Assembly (NCBI GenBank): GCA_946055775.1
Contig: CAMGHE010000014.1
Location: forward strand, 1-32,165
Direction: 5' to 3'
Length of the DNA stretch: 32,165 nucleotides
From: an uncultured Bacteroidales bacterium
GTDB taxonomy: Bacteria; Bacteroidota; Bacteroidia; Bacteroidales; Bacteroidaceae
Each line of letters opens with the position of its first letter. Position 1 is the stretch's first letter. Below the pieces are notes generated by a model. The model searched no databases and had not been told where the DNA came from. It saw only the letters and a program-made list of their open reading frames with translations. Shown one piece after another: positions 1 to 7,666 of the stretch. Made by a program: the position numbers and the translations under genes.

Positions 1-447
1 GTTGTGCAGGGTGTCGCGGTCTTCAAAGGTGGCGTGCTCCTCGACGATGACGGTCGAATCGCCCTTGACGCCGATGACCAGGTCCTGGTCTGTCGTCTCG
101 ACGATGTCGGGTGCCTGTTCGGTGGCCTCCTTGATGGTGGTCTGTCGCGGTGCGGGCCGTCCGGCGGCAATTTTCTTCACCTCGTAAGGCAGGCTCTTCT
201 CGCGCCGGCTCATGGCTTCGAGTTGTTTGCCCGCCTCCTGAAGCGCCATGGCCATGCGGTAGCGCCCATACAGGTTGAAGGCGACGGGGACGACGCCGAA
301 GAGCAGAGCGATGCACAGCACGCAGATGAGCGCCAAGCGGTAACGGCGCCCTATGCTCTTGCGGATGCGATAGGCGCCGTATGCTTTGTTGCGGCCTTCA
401 AACACCAGGTCGCACCAGGCTTGGGAAAACAAATCTTGCGGTTTCAA
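1..447 (-). CDS. TonB-family energy transducer, N-terminal part (cut by left edge)
   Basis: An open frame enters from the left edge and contains no stop over about 149 codons. Its beginning reads KPQDLFSQAWCDLVFEGRNK followed by AYGAYRIR. This matches the N-terminal signature of Bacteroidetes TonB proteins, a cytoplasmic stub before a single membrane anchor. A hydrophobic segment follows (about residues 30-52), then a polar, Pro/Thr/Glu-rich stretch typical of the periplasmic linker. The TonB C-terminal domain, if present, lies outside the window. No ATG occurs between the upstream in-frame stop and the signature, so TTG at 445-447 is the best start. In the family, TonB passes proton-motive energy from ExbB/ExbD to outer-membrane receptors such as the one at 9600-11939. 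The gene is divergent from porQ. Assignment as TonB is by signature and architecture only. Confidence 0.72.
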   Translation of the reverse strand, partial: MKPQDLFSQAWCDLVFEGRNKAYGAYRIRKSIGRRYRLALICVLCIALLFGVVPVAFNLYGRYRMAMALQEAGKQLEAMSRREKSLPYEVKKIAAGRPAPRQTTIKEATEQAPDIVETTDQDLVIGVKGDSTVIVEEHATFEDRDTLHN

Positions 448-517
448 TGCAGGGGAATGGCGCCTGCTCCGGCGCCCCGAGGTGGGGACGTGGGCAGCGC
501 GGCAGAATTAAGTGTTG

Positions 518-525
518 CAAAATTA
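518..525 (-). promoter_or_regulatory. Candidate -7 element for the TonB gene
   Basis: On the minus strand this reads TAATTTTG, a match to the Bacteroidetes -7 consensus TAnnTTTG, about 70 bp before the proposed TTG start. No good -33 TTTG is seen at the expected spacing. Confidence 0.4.
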
Positions 526-548
526 CGCTCAAAATCCAAATTTTGGCG

Positions 549-556
549 TACCTTTG
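549..556 (+). promoter_or_regulatory. Candidate -7 element for porQ
   Basis: TACCTTTG matches the Bacteroidetes -7 consensus. It would start transcription near 563, leaving a very short leader before the ATG at 572 or 578. That argues against the GTG at 512 as the start of porQ. Confidence 0.45.
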
Positions 557-577
557 GCGCTAAATTTTCCTATGCCG

Positions 578-1555
578 ATGAAAAAGACCATAGTCCTAAC
601 GGCCGGCCTGTGTGCCGCCCTGTGTATGAGCGGTCAGGAGCTGACCGGCGCCTATCGTGTGCTCAACATGCCGCTGTCGTCGCATGTGGCCGCCCTGGGC
701 GGTGCCGGCATCTCGCTGGTTGAGGACAGCCCCTGGGTCGGATGGTTCAATCCCTCTCTCTACGCCTCGGTCAGCGACCGCAGTCTGGGGCTGTCGGCCA
801 TGACCTATGCCGACGGTTCGGTGTGGGCTGGTGCGCAGTATGTCAAGGCCTTCGGCGAGCGCCATACGGCAGCCTTCCATGCCGCGGCGATGAACTATGG
901 CGAGCAGGACGAGACCGACGAGCAGGGCCATGTGCTGGGGCAGTTTTCGCCCTCCGACGTCGTCATTGGCGGCGCTTACAGTTACCTGCTGTCTGAGCGC
1001 TGGGCCGGCGGCGCTGCCGTCAAGGGCGTCTTTTCCAGTTATGGCGGCTATTCCGCCGCTGCCGTGTCGTTCGACCTGGGCCTCAACTACTTCGACCCCG
1101 ACCGCGACCTCTCCTTCTCCCTCGCCCTGCGCAATGTGGGCGCACAGTTCTCCTCCTTTGATGGCCGCACGCAGCGTGTGCCCTTCAGTCTCGAAGCCGG
1201 CTACACCCGCGGGCTGGAACATACGCCCCTGCGCTTCAGCATCACCGCCACCGACCTGACCCACTGGAAGAAGTCGGACTTCTACACCCCCGAAGGCGAG
1301 GACCTCTCCTTCGGCAAACTGCTGCTCAACCATCTCGTGGTCGGCGTCGATGTGGTCCTGTCAGAGCAGTTCTATCTGGCCGCAGGCTACAACTTCCGTC
1401 GGGCCCACGAACTCAAGGCAGCCGGCAGTGCCCATGGCGCTGGTCTGACGCTGGGCGCCGGTCTCAATATGCGCCGCTTCCGTTTTGGTGCGTCGTATGC
1501 CAAGTATCACGTCTCCACCTCGTCTCTGCTCTTCAACGTGGGCTATACCTTCTGA
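578..1555 (+). CDS. porQ: PorQ-like outer-membrane beta-barrel protein, type IX secretion system
   Basis: The protein (325 aa from this start) begins MKKTIVLTAGLCAALCMSGQ, a signal peptide, and then shows the PorV/PorQ-family opening: YRVLNMPLSSHVAALGGAGI followed by a VEDSPWVGWFNPSLY segment. The rest is alternating-hydrophobicity beta strands with FDLGLNYFDPDRDLSFSLAL, SITATDLTHWKK and a C-terminal phenylalanine (GYTF), as in outer-membrane barrels. PorQ is a known accessory component of the Bacteroidetes type IX secretion system, acting in the outer membrane. An in-frame ATG at 572 and a GTG at 512 also exist. The signal peptide and the -7 element at 549-556 favour 572 or 578. Related PorV/FadL-like barrels are the alternative, but the length and motif order fit PorQ best. 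No other type IX secretion gene is in the window. Confidence 0.8.
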   Translation: MKKTIVLTAGLCAALCMSGQELTGAYRVLNMPLSSHVAALGGAGISLVEDSPWVGWFNPSLYASVSDRSLGLSAMTYADGSVWAGAQYVKAFGERHTAAFHAAAMNYGEQDETDEQGHVLGQFSPSDVVIGGAYSYLLSERWAGGAAVKGVFSSYGGYSAAAVSFDLGLNYFDPDRDLSFSLALRNVGAQFSSFDGRTQRVPFSLEAGYTRGLEHTPLRFSITATDLTHWKKSDFYTPEGEDLSFGKLLLNHLVVGVDVVLSEQFYLAAGYNFRRAHELKAAGSAHGAGLTLGAGLNMRRFRFGASYAKYHVSTSSLLFNVGYTF

Positions 1556-1585
1556 TGCCCGGCAGAACGCCCCGAAAACAGGACG

Positions 1586-1694
1586 GTGTGTCATAATGGC
1601 CAATCTGCTGCGTTGCTATCGTCTTCGGGCTTGGTCATGTACTTCAGTACACTCCCGGCGCCCTCATCCTCAGCGCCTTGCATCTTAACCATTC
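1586..1694. repeat. Dispersed 109-bp repeat, copy 1
   Basis: This segment recurs at 5204-5312 in the same orientation. Over the central 104 bp (1591-1694) I count 13 substitutions and no indel, about 87% identity. The first ~50 bp and the last ~25 bp are nearly identical and the middle is more divergent. Both copies lie just downstream of a plus-strand gene (porQ, sulfatase). On the minus strand each copy reads as a 33-codon frame, but all nine differing codons change the amino acid, so protein constraint is not supported. Confidence 0.9.
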
Positions 1695-1738
1695 TGACGC
1701 ACCTTCGCGTGTGCGTCAAAATTTGCATTTTGACACAC
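1695..1738 (+). terminator. Overlapping hairpins downstream of porQ (possible terminator)
   Basis: TGACGCAC (1695-1702) pairs perfectly with GTGCGTCA (1711-1718) over an 8-nt loop. The right arm of that hairpin is also the left arm of a second one: 1711-1722 pairs with 1727-1738 (12 bp, one mismatch, 4-nt loop). The two are mutually exclusive. A T-rich stretch follows the first stem. They could terminate porQ transcription or act as an attenuator-like switch; the sequence alone does not decide. Confidence 0.45.
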
Positions 1739-1802
1739 CCTCTGCTGCGGGGCGAATGTGAAAAAAATCGGAGAAAAATGCGCCAAATCCGCAGAGAGTT
1801 TG

Positions 1803-1810
1803 TACTTTTG
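1803..1810 (+). promoter_or_regulatory. Candidate -7 element for the phosphohexomutase gene
   Basis: TACTTTTG matches TAnnTTTG and would give a leader of about 100 nt. No clear -33 TTTG is seen 19-21 bp upstream. Confidence 0.45.
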
Positions 1811-1915
1811 TAAGGAACAAGGCCAACCACCTTATGGTCACCCGCCCGTAGGGCCTGGCGCTGGCCGTTCCGCACTGTGAAAAACGAGTATCTAACCTCC
1901 TAATACATATTCACT

Positions 1916-3316
1916 ATGACCCTTATCAAATCCATTTCCGGTTTCCGCGGTACTATCGGCGGTAAACCGGGCGACACCCTCAACCCCATCGACATTGCCA
2001 AATCTGTATCGGCATACGCCAGCCTGCGTGAGCGTATGGTGGGTCCCTACCGCCGCAAAATTGTCGTAGGTCGCGACGCACGTATCTCGGGCGAGATGGT
2101 GTCGCATGTGGTGTGCGGAACGCTCATGGGTATGGGCTTCGACGTGCTCAACATCGGTCTGGCCTCCACGCCGACCACCGAGCTCGCCGTCACCATGGAG
2201 CGCGCCTGCGGCGGTATCATCATCACCGCCAGCCATAACCCCCGCCAGTGGAACGCCCTGAAGTTCCTCAACGAGAAGGGAGAGTTCCTACCCCCTGCAG
2301 AAGCCTCTGAAGTGGTACGTCTGGCCAACAACTGCGACTTCTCCTTCGCCGATGTGGACCACCTGGGCTGCTACACGAAAAACTTCTACTTCGACCAGCG
2401 CCACATCGACCTCGTGAAGTATCTTGAACTCGTCGATGTCGATGCCATCCGTCAGGCCAACTTCCGCGTAGCCATCGATACGGTCAACTCCGTCGGCGGC
2501 GTCATCCTGCCCAAACTCCTCGGCCAGCTCGGCGTCACCCAGGTGACCGGCCTCAACACCGAGCCCACCGGCGACTTCGCCCACAACCCCGAGCCCCTCA
2601 AGGAACACCTCTCCGACATCCGCAACATCATGCGCAAGGGCCACCACGACATCGCCTTCGTCGTTGACCCCGACGTCGATCGTCTGGCTATGGTCTGCGA
2701 AGACGGCTCGATGTTCGGCGAGGAATACACCCTCGTGGCCGTGGCCGACTACGTGCTGCAGCACACCCCCGGCAACACCGTGTCCAACCTCTCTTCTACC
2801 CGCGCCCTGCGTGACGTCACCGAGAAGTACGGCTGCACCTACACCCCCGCTGCCGTAGGCGAAGTGAACGTCGTTACGAAGATGAAGGAGACGGGCGCCG
2901 TCATCGGCGGCGAAGGCAACGGCGGCGTCATCTATCCCGCTGCCCACAGCGGCCGCGACGCCCTGGTAGGCATCGCCCTCATCCTGACCTACATGGCCAA
3001 GACCAAGATGAAGGCCACCGAACTGCGCGACTCCTTCCCCAAGTACTTCATCGCCAAGAACCGCATCGACCTCGACCCCACCACCGACATCTTCGCCGTG
3101 CTCCAGAAGGTCAAGGAACTCTACAAGGACCAGAAGGTTACCGACATCGACGGCGTCAAGATCGACTTCCCCGACAAGTGGGTACACCTGCGTAAGAGCA
3201 ACACCGAGCCCATCATCCGCGTCTATAGCGAGGCCCACAGCATAGAAGAGGCCGACGCCCTTGGCAAGCAGATTATGGACATCGTCTATACCATGACCAA
3301 GAAGGCTGAAGAATAA
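1916..3316 (+). CDS. glmM: Alpha-D-phosphohexomutase, probable phosphoglucosamine mutase
   Basis: The 466-aa protein has all four signature loops of the family in order. The phosphoserine loop TASHNP lies at residues 104-109 (Ser106 catalytic). The metal-binding loop DPDVDR is at 251-256, the sugar-recognition loop GEGNGG at 332-337 and the phosphate-binding loop RKSNTEP at 426-432. The length is normal for bacterial phosphohexomutases. Phosphoglucosamine mutase converts glucosamine-6-phosphate to glucosamine-1-phosphate in the cytoplasm for peptidoglycan and lipid A precursor synthesis. Bacteroidales homologues of this type are usually annotated as GlmM, but phosphomannomutase or phosphoglucomutase activity cannot be excluded by sequence. 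It is transcribed alone, with its own candidate promoter and a strong terminator-like hairpin behind it. Confidence 0.85.
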   Translation: MTLIKSISGFRGTIGGKPGDTLNPIDIAKSVSAYASLRERMVGPYRRKIVVGRDARISGEMVSHVVCGTLMGMGFDVLNIGLASTPTTELAVTMERACGGIIITASHNPRQWNALKFLNEKGEFLPPAEASEVVRLANNCDFSFADVDHLGCYTKNFYFDQRHIDLVKYLELVDVDAIRQANFRVAIDTVNSVGGVILPKLLGQLGVTQVTGLNTEPTGDFAHNPEPLKEHLSDIRNIMRKGHHDIAFVVDPDVDRLAMVCEDGSMFGEEYTLVAVADYVLQHTPGNTVSNLSSTRALRDVTEKYGCTYTPAAVGEVNVVTKMKETGAVIGGEGNGGVIYPAAHSGRDALVGIALILTYMAKTKMKATELRDSFPKYFIAKNRIDLDPTTDIFAVLQKVKELYKDQKVTDIDGVKIDFPDKWVHLRKSNTEPIIRVYSEAHSIEEADALGKQIMDIVYTMTKKAEE

Positions 3317-3385
3317 GCCCTCTTCGCTCACACTTCCGGTTCCTGACTACGTCCCCCCCGACGGGGAGCGTGCGGGAACTATCCA

Positions 3386-3450
3386 CGGGAATCAGGATGT
3401 AACGCAGCGCTGACAAGGCTGGCCCCCTGCATCCTGATTCCCGCTTCTTT
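3386..3450 (+). terminator. Terminator after the phosphohexomutase gene
   Basis: CGGGAATCAGGATG (3386-3399) is perfectly complementary to 3430-3443, a 14-bp stem with a 30-nt loop. It is followed by a pyrimidine tract (CTTCTTTTTC). The loop itself contains the short palindrome CAGCGCTG. Confidence 0.75.
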
Positions 3451-3511
3451 TTCCCTACATCCCCCTCCTCTCCCGCCAACCTCCAGGAGACAACCCTATT
3501 ACCCCTGACTC

Positions 3512-5062
3512 ATGCAAAAGAAATCGCTTCTCCTCCTGCTCCCCGTCGCCGCTGCCGCCGGAGCCGCCGCCCAGGGACGATACAACATCGTCTATATCAT
3601 GACGGACGACCATACGGCGCAGATGATGAGTTGCTACGACAACCGCTTCGTCCAGACGCCCAACCTGGACCGCATCGCCGCCGACGGCGTCAAGTTTGTA
3701 CGCAGCTACGTGGCCAACTCCCTCTCCGGCCCCAGCCGCGCCTGTATGCTCACGGGCAAGCACTCCCACAAGAACGGCTTCACCAACAACGAGCACGGCA
3801 TCTTCGACGGCTCGCAGCAGACCATGCCCAAACTCATGCAGCAGGCGGGCTACCAGACGGCCATCATCGGTAAGTGGCACCTGGTGAGCACGCCCACGGG
3901 CTTCGACTACTACGACATCGTGCCCGGACAGGGCGACTACTACAATCCCGACTTTATCAAGATGGACGGCAGCACCGTCCAAGAAAAGGGTTACATCACC
4001 AACCTTATCACCGACAAGGCCATCGACTGGATGGAGCACCGACGCGACCGCCAAAAGCCCTTCATCCTCTTCATCCACCACAAGGCGTGCCACCGTTGCT
4101 GGCTGCCTGAAATGAAGTATCTCCGCGCCTACGAAGACCAAACCTTTGCCACGCCGCCCACGCTCTACGACAACTACGAGGGACGTCAGGCTGCCGCCGC
4201 ACAGGAGATGGAGATTGGCAACAACCGGCACATGGACATCGTCTATGACACCAAGATGTACCGCCCGGGTGCCGACACGCGCCTGACCGACCTCTACCTC
4301 AGCATGATCGGCCGCATGGACACGCGCGACCGCGCCGACTACGACTGCTTCTACGACTCGCTCTCGGCCGACTTCTACCGCCGCAACCTCAGCGGCCGCG
4401 CCCTGACCGAGTTTAAGTACCAGCGCTACATGCGCGACTATGCCAAGGTGCTCAAGAGTCTCGACGACAACGTGGGCCGCACCCTCGACTATCTCAAGGC
4501 ATCGGGCCTGCTCGACTCCACCCTCGTGGTCTATACCTCCGACCAGGGCTTCTACATGGGCGAGCACGGATGGTTCGACAAGCGCTTCATGTATGAGGAG
4601 AGCTTCTCCACGCCGCTCGTCATGCGCCTGCCCGAGGGTCTGAAGGCCCGCGGCGACATCAGCGAGATGGTGCAGAACATCGACTACGCCCCCACCTTCC
4701 TCGACATCGCCGGCGCCCCCATCCCCGACGACATTCAGGGCGTGTCGCTCCTGCCCCTGCTCCGCGGCGAGCATCCCAAAAACTGGCGCAAGAGCCTCTA
4801 CTACCACTACCACGAATATCCCGCCGAGCACAGCGTCAAGCGCCACTATGGCGTCAGTACCGCCGACGGATGGAAACTCATCCACTTCTACAACGACATC
4901 GACGTCTGGGAACTCTACAACCTCAACGACGACCCCCAGGAACTCCACAACATCTACGGCCAGCCCGGCACCGAGAAGGTGACCAAGCGCCTGATGAAGG
5001 AACTGGTGCGCCTGCAGCAGCAGTATGACGATGCCGACGCCCTCAAGAAGAACGGCAAGTAG
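3512..5062 (+). CDS. Secreted sulfatase, S1 family, serine-type active site
   Basis: This 516-aa protein has a signal peptide (residues 1-20, ending AGAAAQ) and then YNIVYIMTDDH, whose Asp32-Asp33 are the usual metal ligands of arylsulfatase-type enzymes. The activation motif is S72-G-P-S-R76 followed by ACMLTG, that is (C/S)xPxR-x4-TG with serine in the formylglycine position. Later landmarks are GKWHLV and the block DQGFYMGEHGWFDKR. The enzyme should hydrolyse a sulfate ester in the periplasm or at the surface. The extended SLSGPSRACMLTGKHSH region recalls N-acetylglucosamine-6-O-sulfatase-like members (S1_11), but the substrate is inference. The serine form needs radical-SAM maturation (anSME); no maturase is in the window. 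No promoter motif or PUL partner is beside it. Confidence 0.85.
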   Translation: MQKKSLLLLLPVAAAAGAAAQGRYNIVYIMTDDHTAQMMSCYDNRFVQTPNLDRIAADGVKFVRSYVANSLSGPSRACMLTGKHSHKNGFTNNEHGIFDGSQQTMPKLMQQAGYQTAIIGKWHLVSTPTGFDYYDIVPGQGDYYNPDFIKMDGSTVQEKGYITNLITDKAIDWMEHRRDRQKPFILFIHHKACHRCWLPEMKYLRAYEDQTFATPPTLYDNYEGRQAAAAQEMEIGNNRHMDIVYDTKMYRPGADTRLTDLYLSMIGRMDTRDRADYDCFYDSLSADFYRRNLSGRALTEFKYQRYMRDYAKVLKSLDDNVGRTLDYLKASGLLDSTLVVYTSDQGFYMGEHGWFDKRFMYEESFSTPLVMRLPEGLKARGDISEMVQNIDYAPTFLDIAGAPIPDDIQGVSLLPLLRGEHPKNWRKSLYYHYHEYPAEHSVKRHYGVSTADGWKLIHFYNDIDVWELYNLNDDPQELHNIYGQPGTEKVTKRLMKELVRLQQQYDDADALKKNGK

Positions 5063-5148
5063 CGGCGCTGTCGCCCTGACAAGTTAGCGGCGCCAACGCT
5101 CTGCCAGTGGTGGCCAGCCCACCCGTATGCCACATATTGTCCCCATCG

Positions 5149-5199
5149 CGGCGCAGCTGTGATACCTATTTATTATAAGAGAGGTATCGCGCTGCGCCG
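5149..5199. repeat. Composite inverted repeat downstream of the sulfatase
   Basis: CGGCGCAGC (5149-5157) pairs with GCTGCGCCG (5191-5199), and nested inside, GATACCT (5161-5167) pairs with AGGTATC (5182-5188). Unpaired TGT and GC sit between the two stems and an A/T-rich loop closes it. No T-run follows, so it is only a possible terminator. It ends five bases before repeat copy 2. Confidence 0.6.
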
Positions 5200-5203
5200 T
5201 GTT

Positions 5204-5312
5204 GTGTATCATAATGGCCAATCTGCTGCGTGGCTCTCGGCTTCGGGCTTGGTCATGTACTTTATTACCCTCCCTTCGCCCATAATCTTAGCGCCTTGCA
5301 TCTTAACCATTC
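5204..5312. repeat. Dispersed 109-bp repeat, copy 2
   Basis: Same-orientation partner of 1586-1694 (offset 3618 bp), colinear without gaps. The shared block ends with CTTAACCATTC, after which the two loci diverge completely. Confidence 0.9.
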
Positions 5313-5358
5313 ATATACGTCCTCCAACGAGATATGTGGGGCTAACTTTGATATATGA

Positions 5359-5401
5359 CATGCGCCGCAATACCTATAGCAAAGTGGTATTGCGGCGCAT
5401 G
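5359..5401. terminator. Perfect hairpin between convergent genes (bidirectional terminator candidate)
   Basis: The 16 bases at 5359-5374 (starting CATGCGCCGCAATACC) are fully complementary to 5386-5401, with an 11-nt loop. It sits 22 bp beyond the stop codon of the minus-strand sugar kinase. On that strand the downstream side is A/T-rich but lacks a clean T-run. Confidence 0.6.
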
Positions 5402-5422
5402 GTGTTGGGCGGTGTTATGCCG

Positions 5423-6298
5423 TTATTCATTCGGCCATTCGGCCATAGCGCCCTTCTGCGTGCAGACATAAGCCGCCACCTTCACTGCATGTTCGTGAGC
5501 TTCGGCGATGGGCGTGCCACGGAGCAGGTCGCTCACCAAGGTCGCCGTGAAACTGTCGCCCGCGCCCACGGTATCGGCCACCTGCACGAGGGGCGTCTTG
5601 CGGAAATACGTCTCGTCGGCCGTATAGATATAACTGCCGTTGGTGCCGCAGGTGAGCACCAGCATGTGCAGCGCGTAGCGTGACAACAGCGTGCGGCACT
5701 GCGTCTCCACGTCTGTCGTGCCCAACTGGAGCATGTGGCTCAGGATGACCAGTTCCTCGTCGTTGAGCTTCATGATGTTGGCCCGCTGCGCCGAGGCCTC
5801 GATGACTTCGAGCGAATAGAACTGCTGGCGCAGGTTGATGTCGAAGACCTTCAGGCGGCCGTCGTCCGAGGGCATGGCATCGAGGAAGCGCAGGATGGTG
5901 GCGGCCGTTACGGGGCTGCGCTGCGCGAGTGAACCCCAGCATACGGCCTGCGCCTCGCGGGCCAGGGCTTCGAGTTGCGGCGTGAAGGGGATGTTGTCCC
6001 AGGCCACCCCTTGGAGAATGTCATACTGCGGAATGCCCTGCTCGCTGAGCGTGACGTTGACGACCCCCGTGGGGAAATCGACACGCGCCACGGCCTCGAC
6101 GTTCAGCTGCTTGCCGCGCAGGGCGTCGAGCGTTTCGGAGCCCAGGGCATCGTTGCCCACGGCACTGACCACGCGGGCATCCATGCCGGCCTGTCCGGCG
6201 TGGAAGGCGAAGTTGGCGGGTGCGCCGCCTATCTGTTTACCATCGGGCAGCACATCCCAGAGCGCTTCGCCCATACCTACAACAATCGGTCGTTTCAT
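5423..6298 (-). CDS. PfkB-family sugar kinase, probable fructokinase
   Basis: The 291-aa protein shows the ribokinase/PfkB signatures: GGAPANF near the N terminus (residues 24-30, sugar binding) and DTVGAGDSFTA at 242-252 with the catalytic base Asp248. MKLNDEEL (176-183) is the usual pre-anion-hole segment. The length is typical for fructokinases. It should phosphorylate fructose with ATP in the cytoplasm. Specificity is inferred from the neighbours: it is the last gene of a minus-strand set, 44 bp behind a sugar transporter and further behind a GH32 fructan hydrolase. The same kinase-transporter-GH32 content is known in the fructan locus of Bacteroides thetaiotaomicron. Other PfkB substrates (gluconate, nucleosides) are less likely. 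A strong hairpin follows the stop. Confidence 0.85.
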   Translation of the reverse strand: MKRPIVVGMGEALWDVLPDGKQIGGAPANFAFHAGQAGMDARVVSAVGNDALGSETLDALRGKQLNVEAVARVDFPTGVVNVTLSEQGIPQYDILQGVAWDNIPFTPQLEALAREAQAVCWGSLAQRSPVTAATILRFLDAMPSDDGRLKVFDINLRQQFYSLEVIEASAQRANIMKLNDEELVILSHMLQLGTTDVETQCRTLLSRYALHMLVLTCGTNGSYIYTADETYFRKTPLVQVADTVGAGDSFTATLVSDLLRGTPIAEAHEHAVKVAAYVCTQKGAMAEWPNE

Positions 6299-6342
6299 AG
6301 ATTGGTCTTGTTTTTTCAGAGTGAGAAGATAAGATTATACGG

Positions 6343-7500
6343 TCAGCAGCGCCCGATGCGCGACTGGAAGAAGCAAAGGTAGATGGCAGCCACCAGCATG
6401 ACGGCCACGGCCCCCTGTTGTCCGATGGCGTCGGAGGCGGCCCCCATGAGCAGGGGGAAGATGGTGCCGCCGATAAGGCCCATAATCATGAGCGCACTGA
6501 CGGCGTTGGCCTGGCGCGGACATTGGCGCAGGGCTTGGGCAAAGATGATGGGGAAGACGTTGCTGTTGCCCAGACCGATGAGGCCGATGCACACATAGAG
6601 GGCCGTTTCGGTGCGCAGCGTGAGGAGTCCGACCAGGGCGGCGAGCATGAGGCAGGCGCTCACGGCGAGGATGCTCCGGGGCTGGAAGCGGCGCAGCAAT
6701 CCGCTGCCGAGCAGGCAGCCCAGCGTGCGGCACACGAAATAGACGCTGGTGGCGAAGCCCGCCGTCTCGAGGTCGAGGCCGGTATATGCCATGAGCAGGC
6801 GCGGCGCCGTGGTGTTGGTGCCCACGTCGATGCCCACATGACACATGATGCCGCAGAAGGCCAGCAGCACGAAGGGCTGGCGCAGCAGACCCAGCGTGGG
6901 GGCGAAACCGCAGGCTTCGTCGGCCTGCTGCTCGTCGATGGGCGTAGCCGAGAGGGCAAAGACCGCGCCTACGGCAATGATGCCATATACGGCGAAGAGG
7001 ATGCGCCAGTCGAGGCCCGCGATGGGCAGACCGCCCGTAGCACCCCAGGCAGCCAGCAGCGGGGCCACGAACGAGGCGATGGCCTTGACAAACTGCCCGA
7101 AGGTGAGGGTGGAGGTGAGGGCCTCGCCGCTCACCACGTTGCTCACCAGAGGATTGAGCGAGGTCTGCATGAGCGCATTGCCGATGCCCAGCAGCGAGAA
7201 GGCGGCGAGCATCAGGGCGTAGCTCTCGCCGAAGAGGGGGAGCAGCAGCGACACGAAGGTCACGGCGAGCGAGAGGAGCACGGTGCGCTTGCGGCCGATG
7301 CGGTTCATGAGGATGCCCGTGGGCACGGAGAACAGCAGGAACCAGAAGAACACGAGCGAGGGGAAGAGGTTGGCCTCGGCATCGGAGAGATTAAGGTCTT
7401 TCTGTACGTAGTTTGAGGCGATGCCTACGAGGTCAACGAAGCCCATGGTGAAGAAGCACAGCAGCACGGGCAGCAGGACAAGTGTATGGCGTTTGGACAT
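6343..7500 (-). CDS. MFS sugar transporter, probable fructose permease
   Basis: About 385 aa with a dozen hydrophobic segments. The first opens RHTLVLLPVLLCFFTMGFVD, and the loop GILMNRIGRKRTVLL between TM2 and TM3 is the classic major-facilitator motif. I take the ATG at 7498-7500 (MSKRHT). A 24-residue upstream extension is in frame but hydrophilic and unlike MFS N termini. It should carry a monosaccharide across the inner membrane by proton symport. Fructose is inferred from its place between GH32 and the sugar kinase, paralleling the fructose transporter of characterised Bacteroides fructan loci. It is 44 bp before the kinase and 166 bp after GH32, so co-transcription is likely. Confidence 0.8.
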   Translation of the reverse strand: MSKRHTLVLLPVLLCFFTMGFVDLVGIASNYVQKDLNLSDAEANLFPSLVFFWFLLFSVPTGILMNRIGRKRTVLLSLAVTFVSLLLPLFGESYALMLAAFSLLGIGNALMQTSLNPLVSNVVSGEALTSTLTFGQFVKAIASFVAPLLAAWGATGGLPIAGLDWRILFAVYGIIAVGAVFALSATPIDEQQADEACGFAPTLGLLRQPFVLLAFCGIMCHVGIDVGTNTTAPRLLMAYTGLDLETAGFATSVYFVCRTLGCLLGSGLLRRFQPRSILAVSACLMLAALVGLLTLRTETALYVCIGLIGLGNSNVFPIIFAQALRQCPRQANAVSALMIMGLIGGTIFPLLMGAASDAIGQQGAVAVMLVAAIYLCFFQSRIGRC

Positions 7501-7533
7501 GGCGGTATGGTTGTTGGGAAGGATGGGGAAAAT

Positions 7534-7652
7534 GCGAAGCCTGTGAGGCCCTTCAATCTCATGTTTCATCAATAATCTGTCATCCGGTATCTGTCATCAG
7601 TCAGTCAGCGGGCTTCTTAGGGCCGGCCGGCTTATCGGCCTACAGGCTTCGC
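7534..7652 (-). repeat. Long-range inverted repeat in the GH32-transporter intercistronic gap
   Basis: 7534-7550 (GCGAAGCCTGTGAGGCC) pairs with 7637-7652 (GGCCTACAGGCTTCGC) except for one bulged base. The pair encloses about 86 nt in the 166-nt spacer. A competing small hairpin (GGCCG/CGGCC) lies inside the right part. It could set relative mRNA stability in the operon or attenuate it. Confidence 0.5.
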
Positions 7653-7666
7653 AGTGGGGGGAGTGG

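Larger units (their letters stand above)
1556..1915. other. 360-bp intergenic region between porQ and the phosphohexomutase
   Basis: It holds repeat copy 1 (1586-1694), the overlapping hairpins (1695-1738), a candidate -7 element (1803-1810) and a leader of about 105 nt. In the leader GGAAC/GGCC at 1813-1823 can pair with GGCCGTTCC at 1862-1870, leaving a two-base bulge. I see no gene here. Confidence 0.6.
5063..5422. other. 360-bp intergenic region between convergent genes
   Basis: It lies between the sulfatase and the sugar kinase. It contains a composite hairpin (5149-5199), repeat copy 2 (5204-5312) and a perfect 16-bp hairpin (5359-5401). I see no credible gene. Confidence 0.6.
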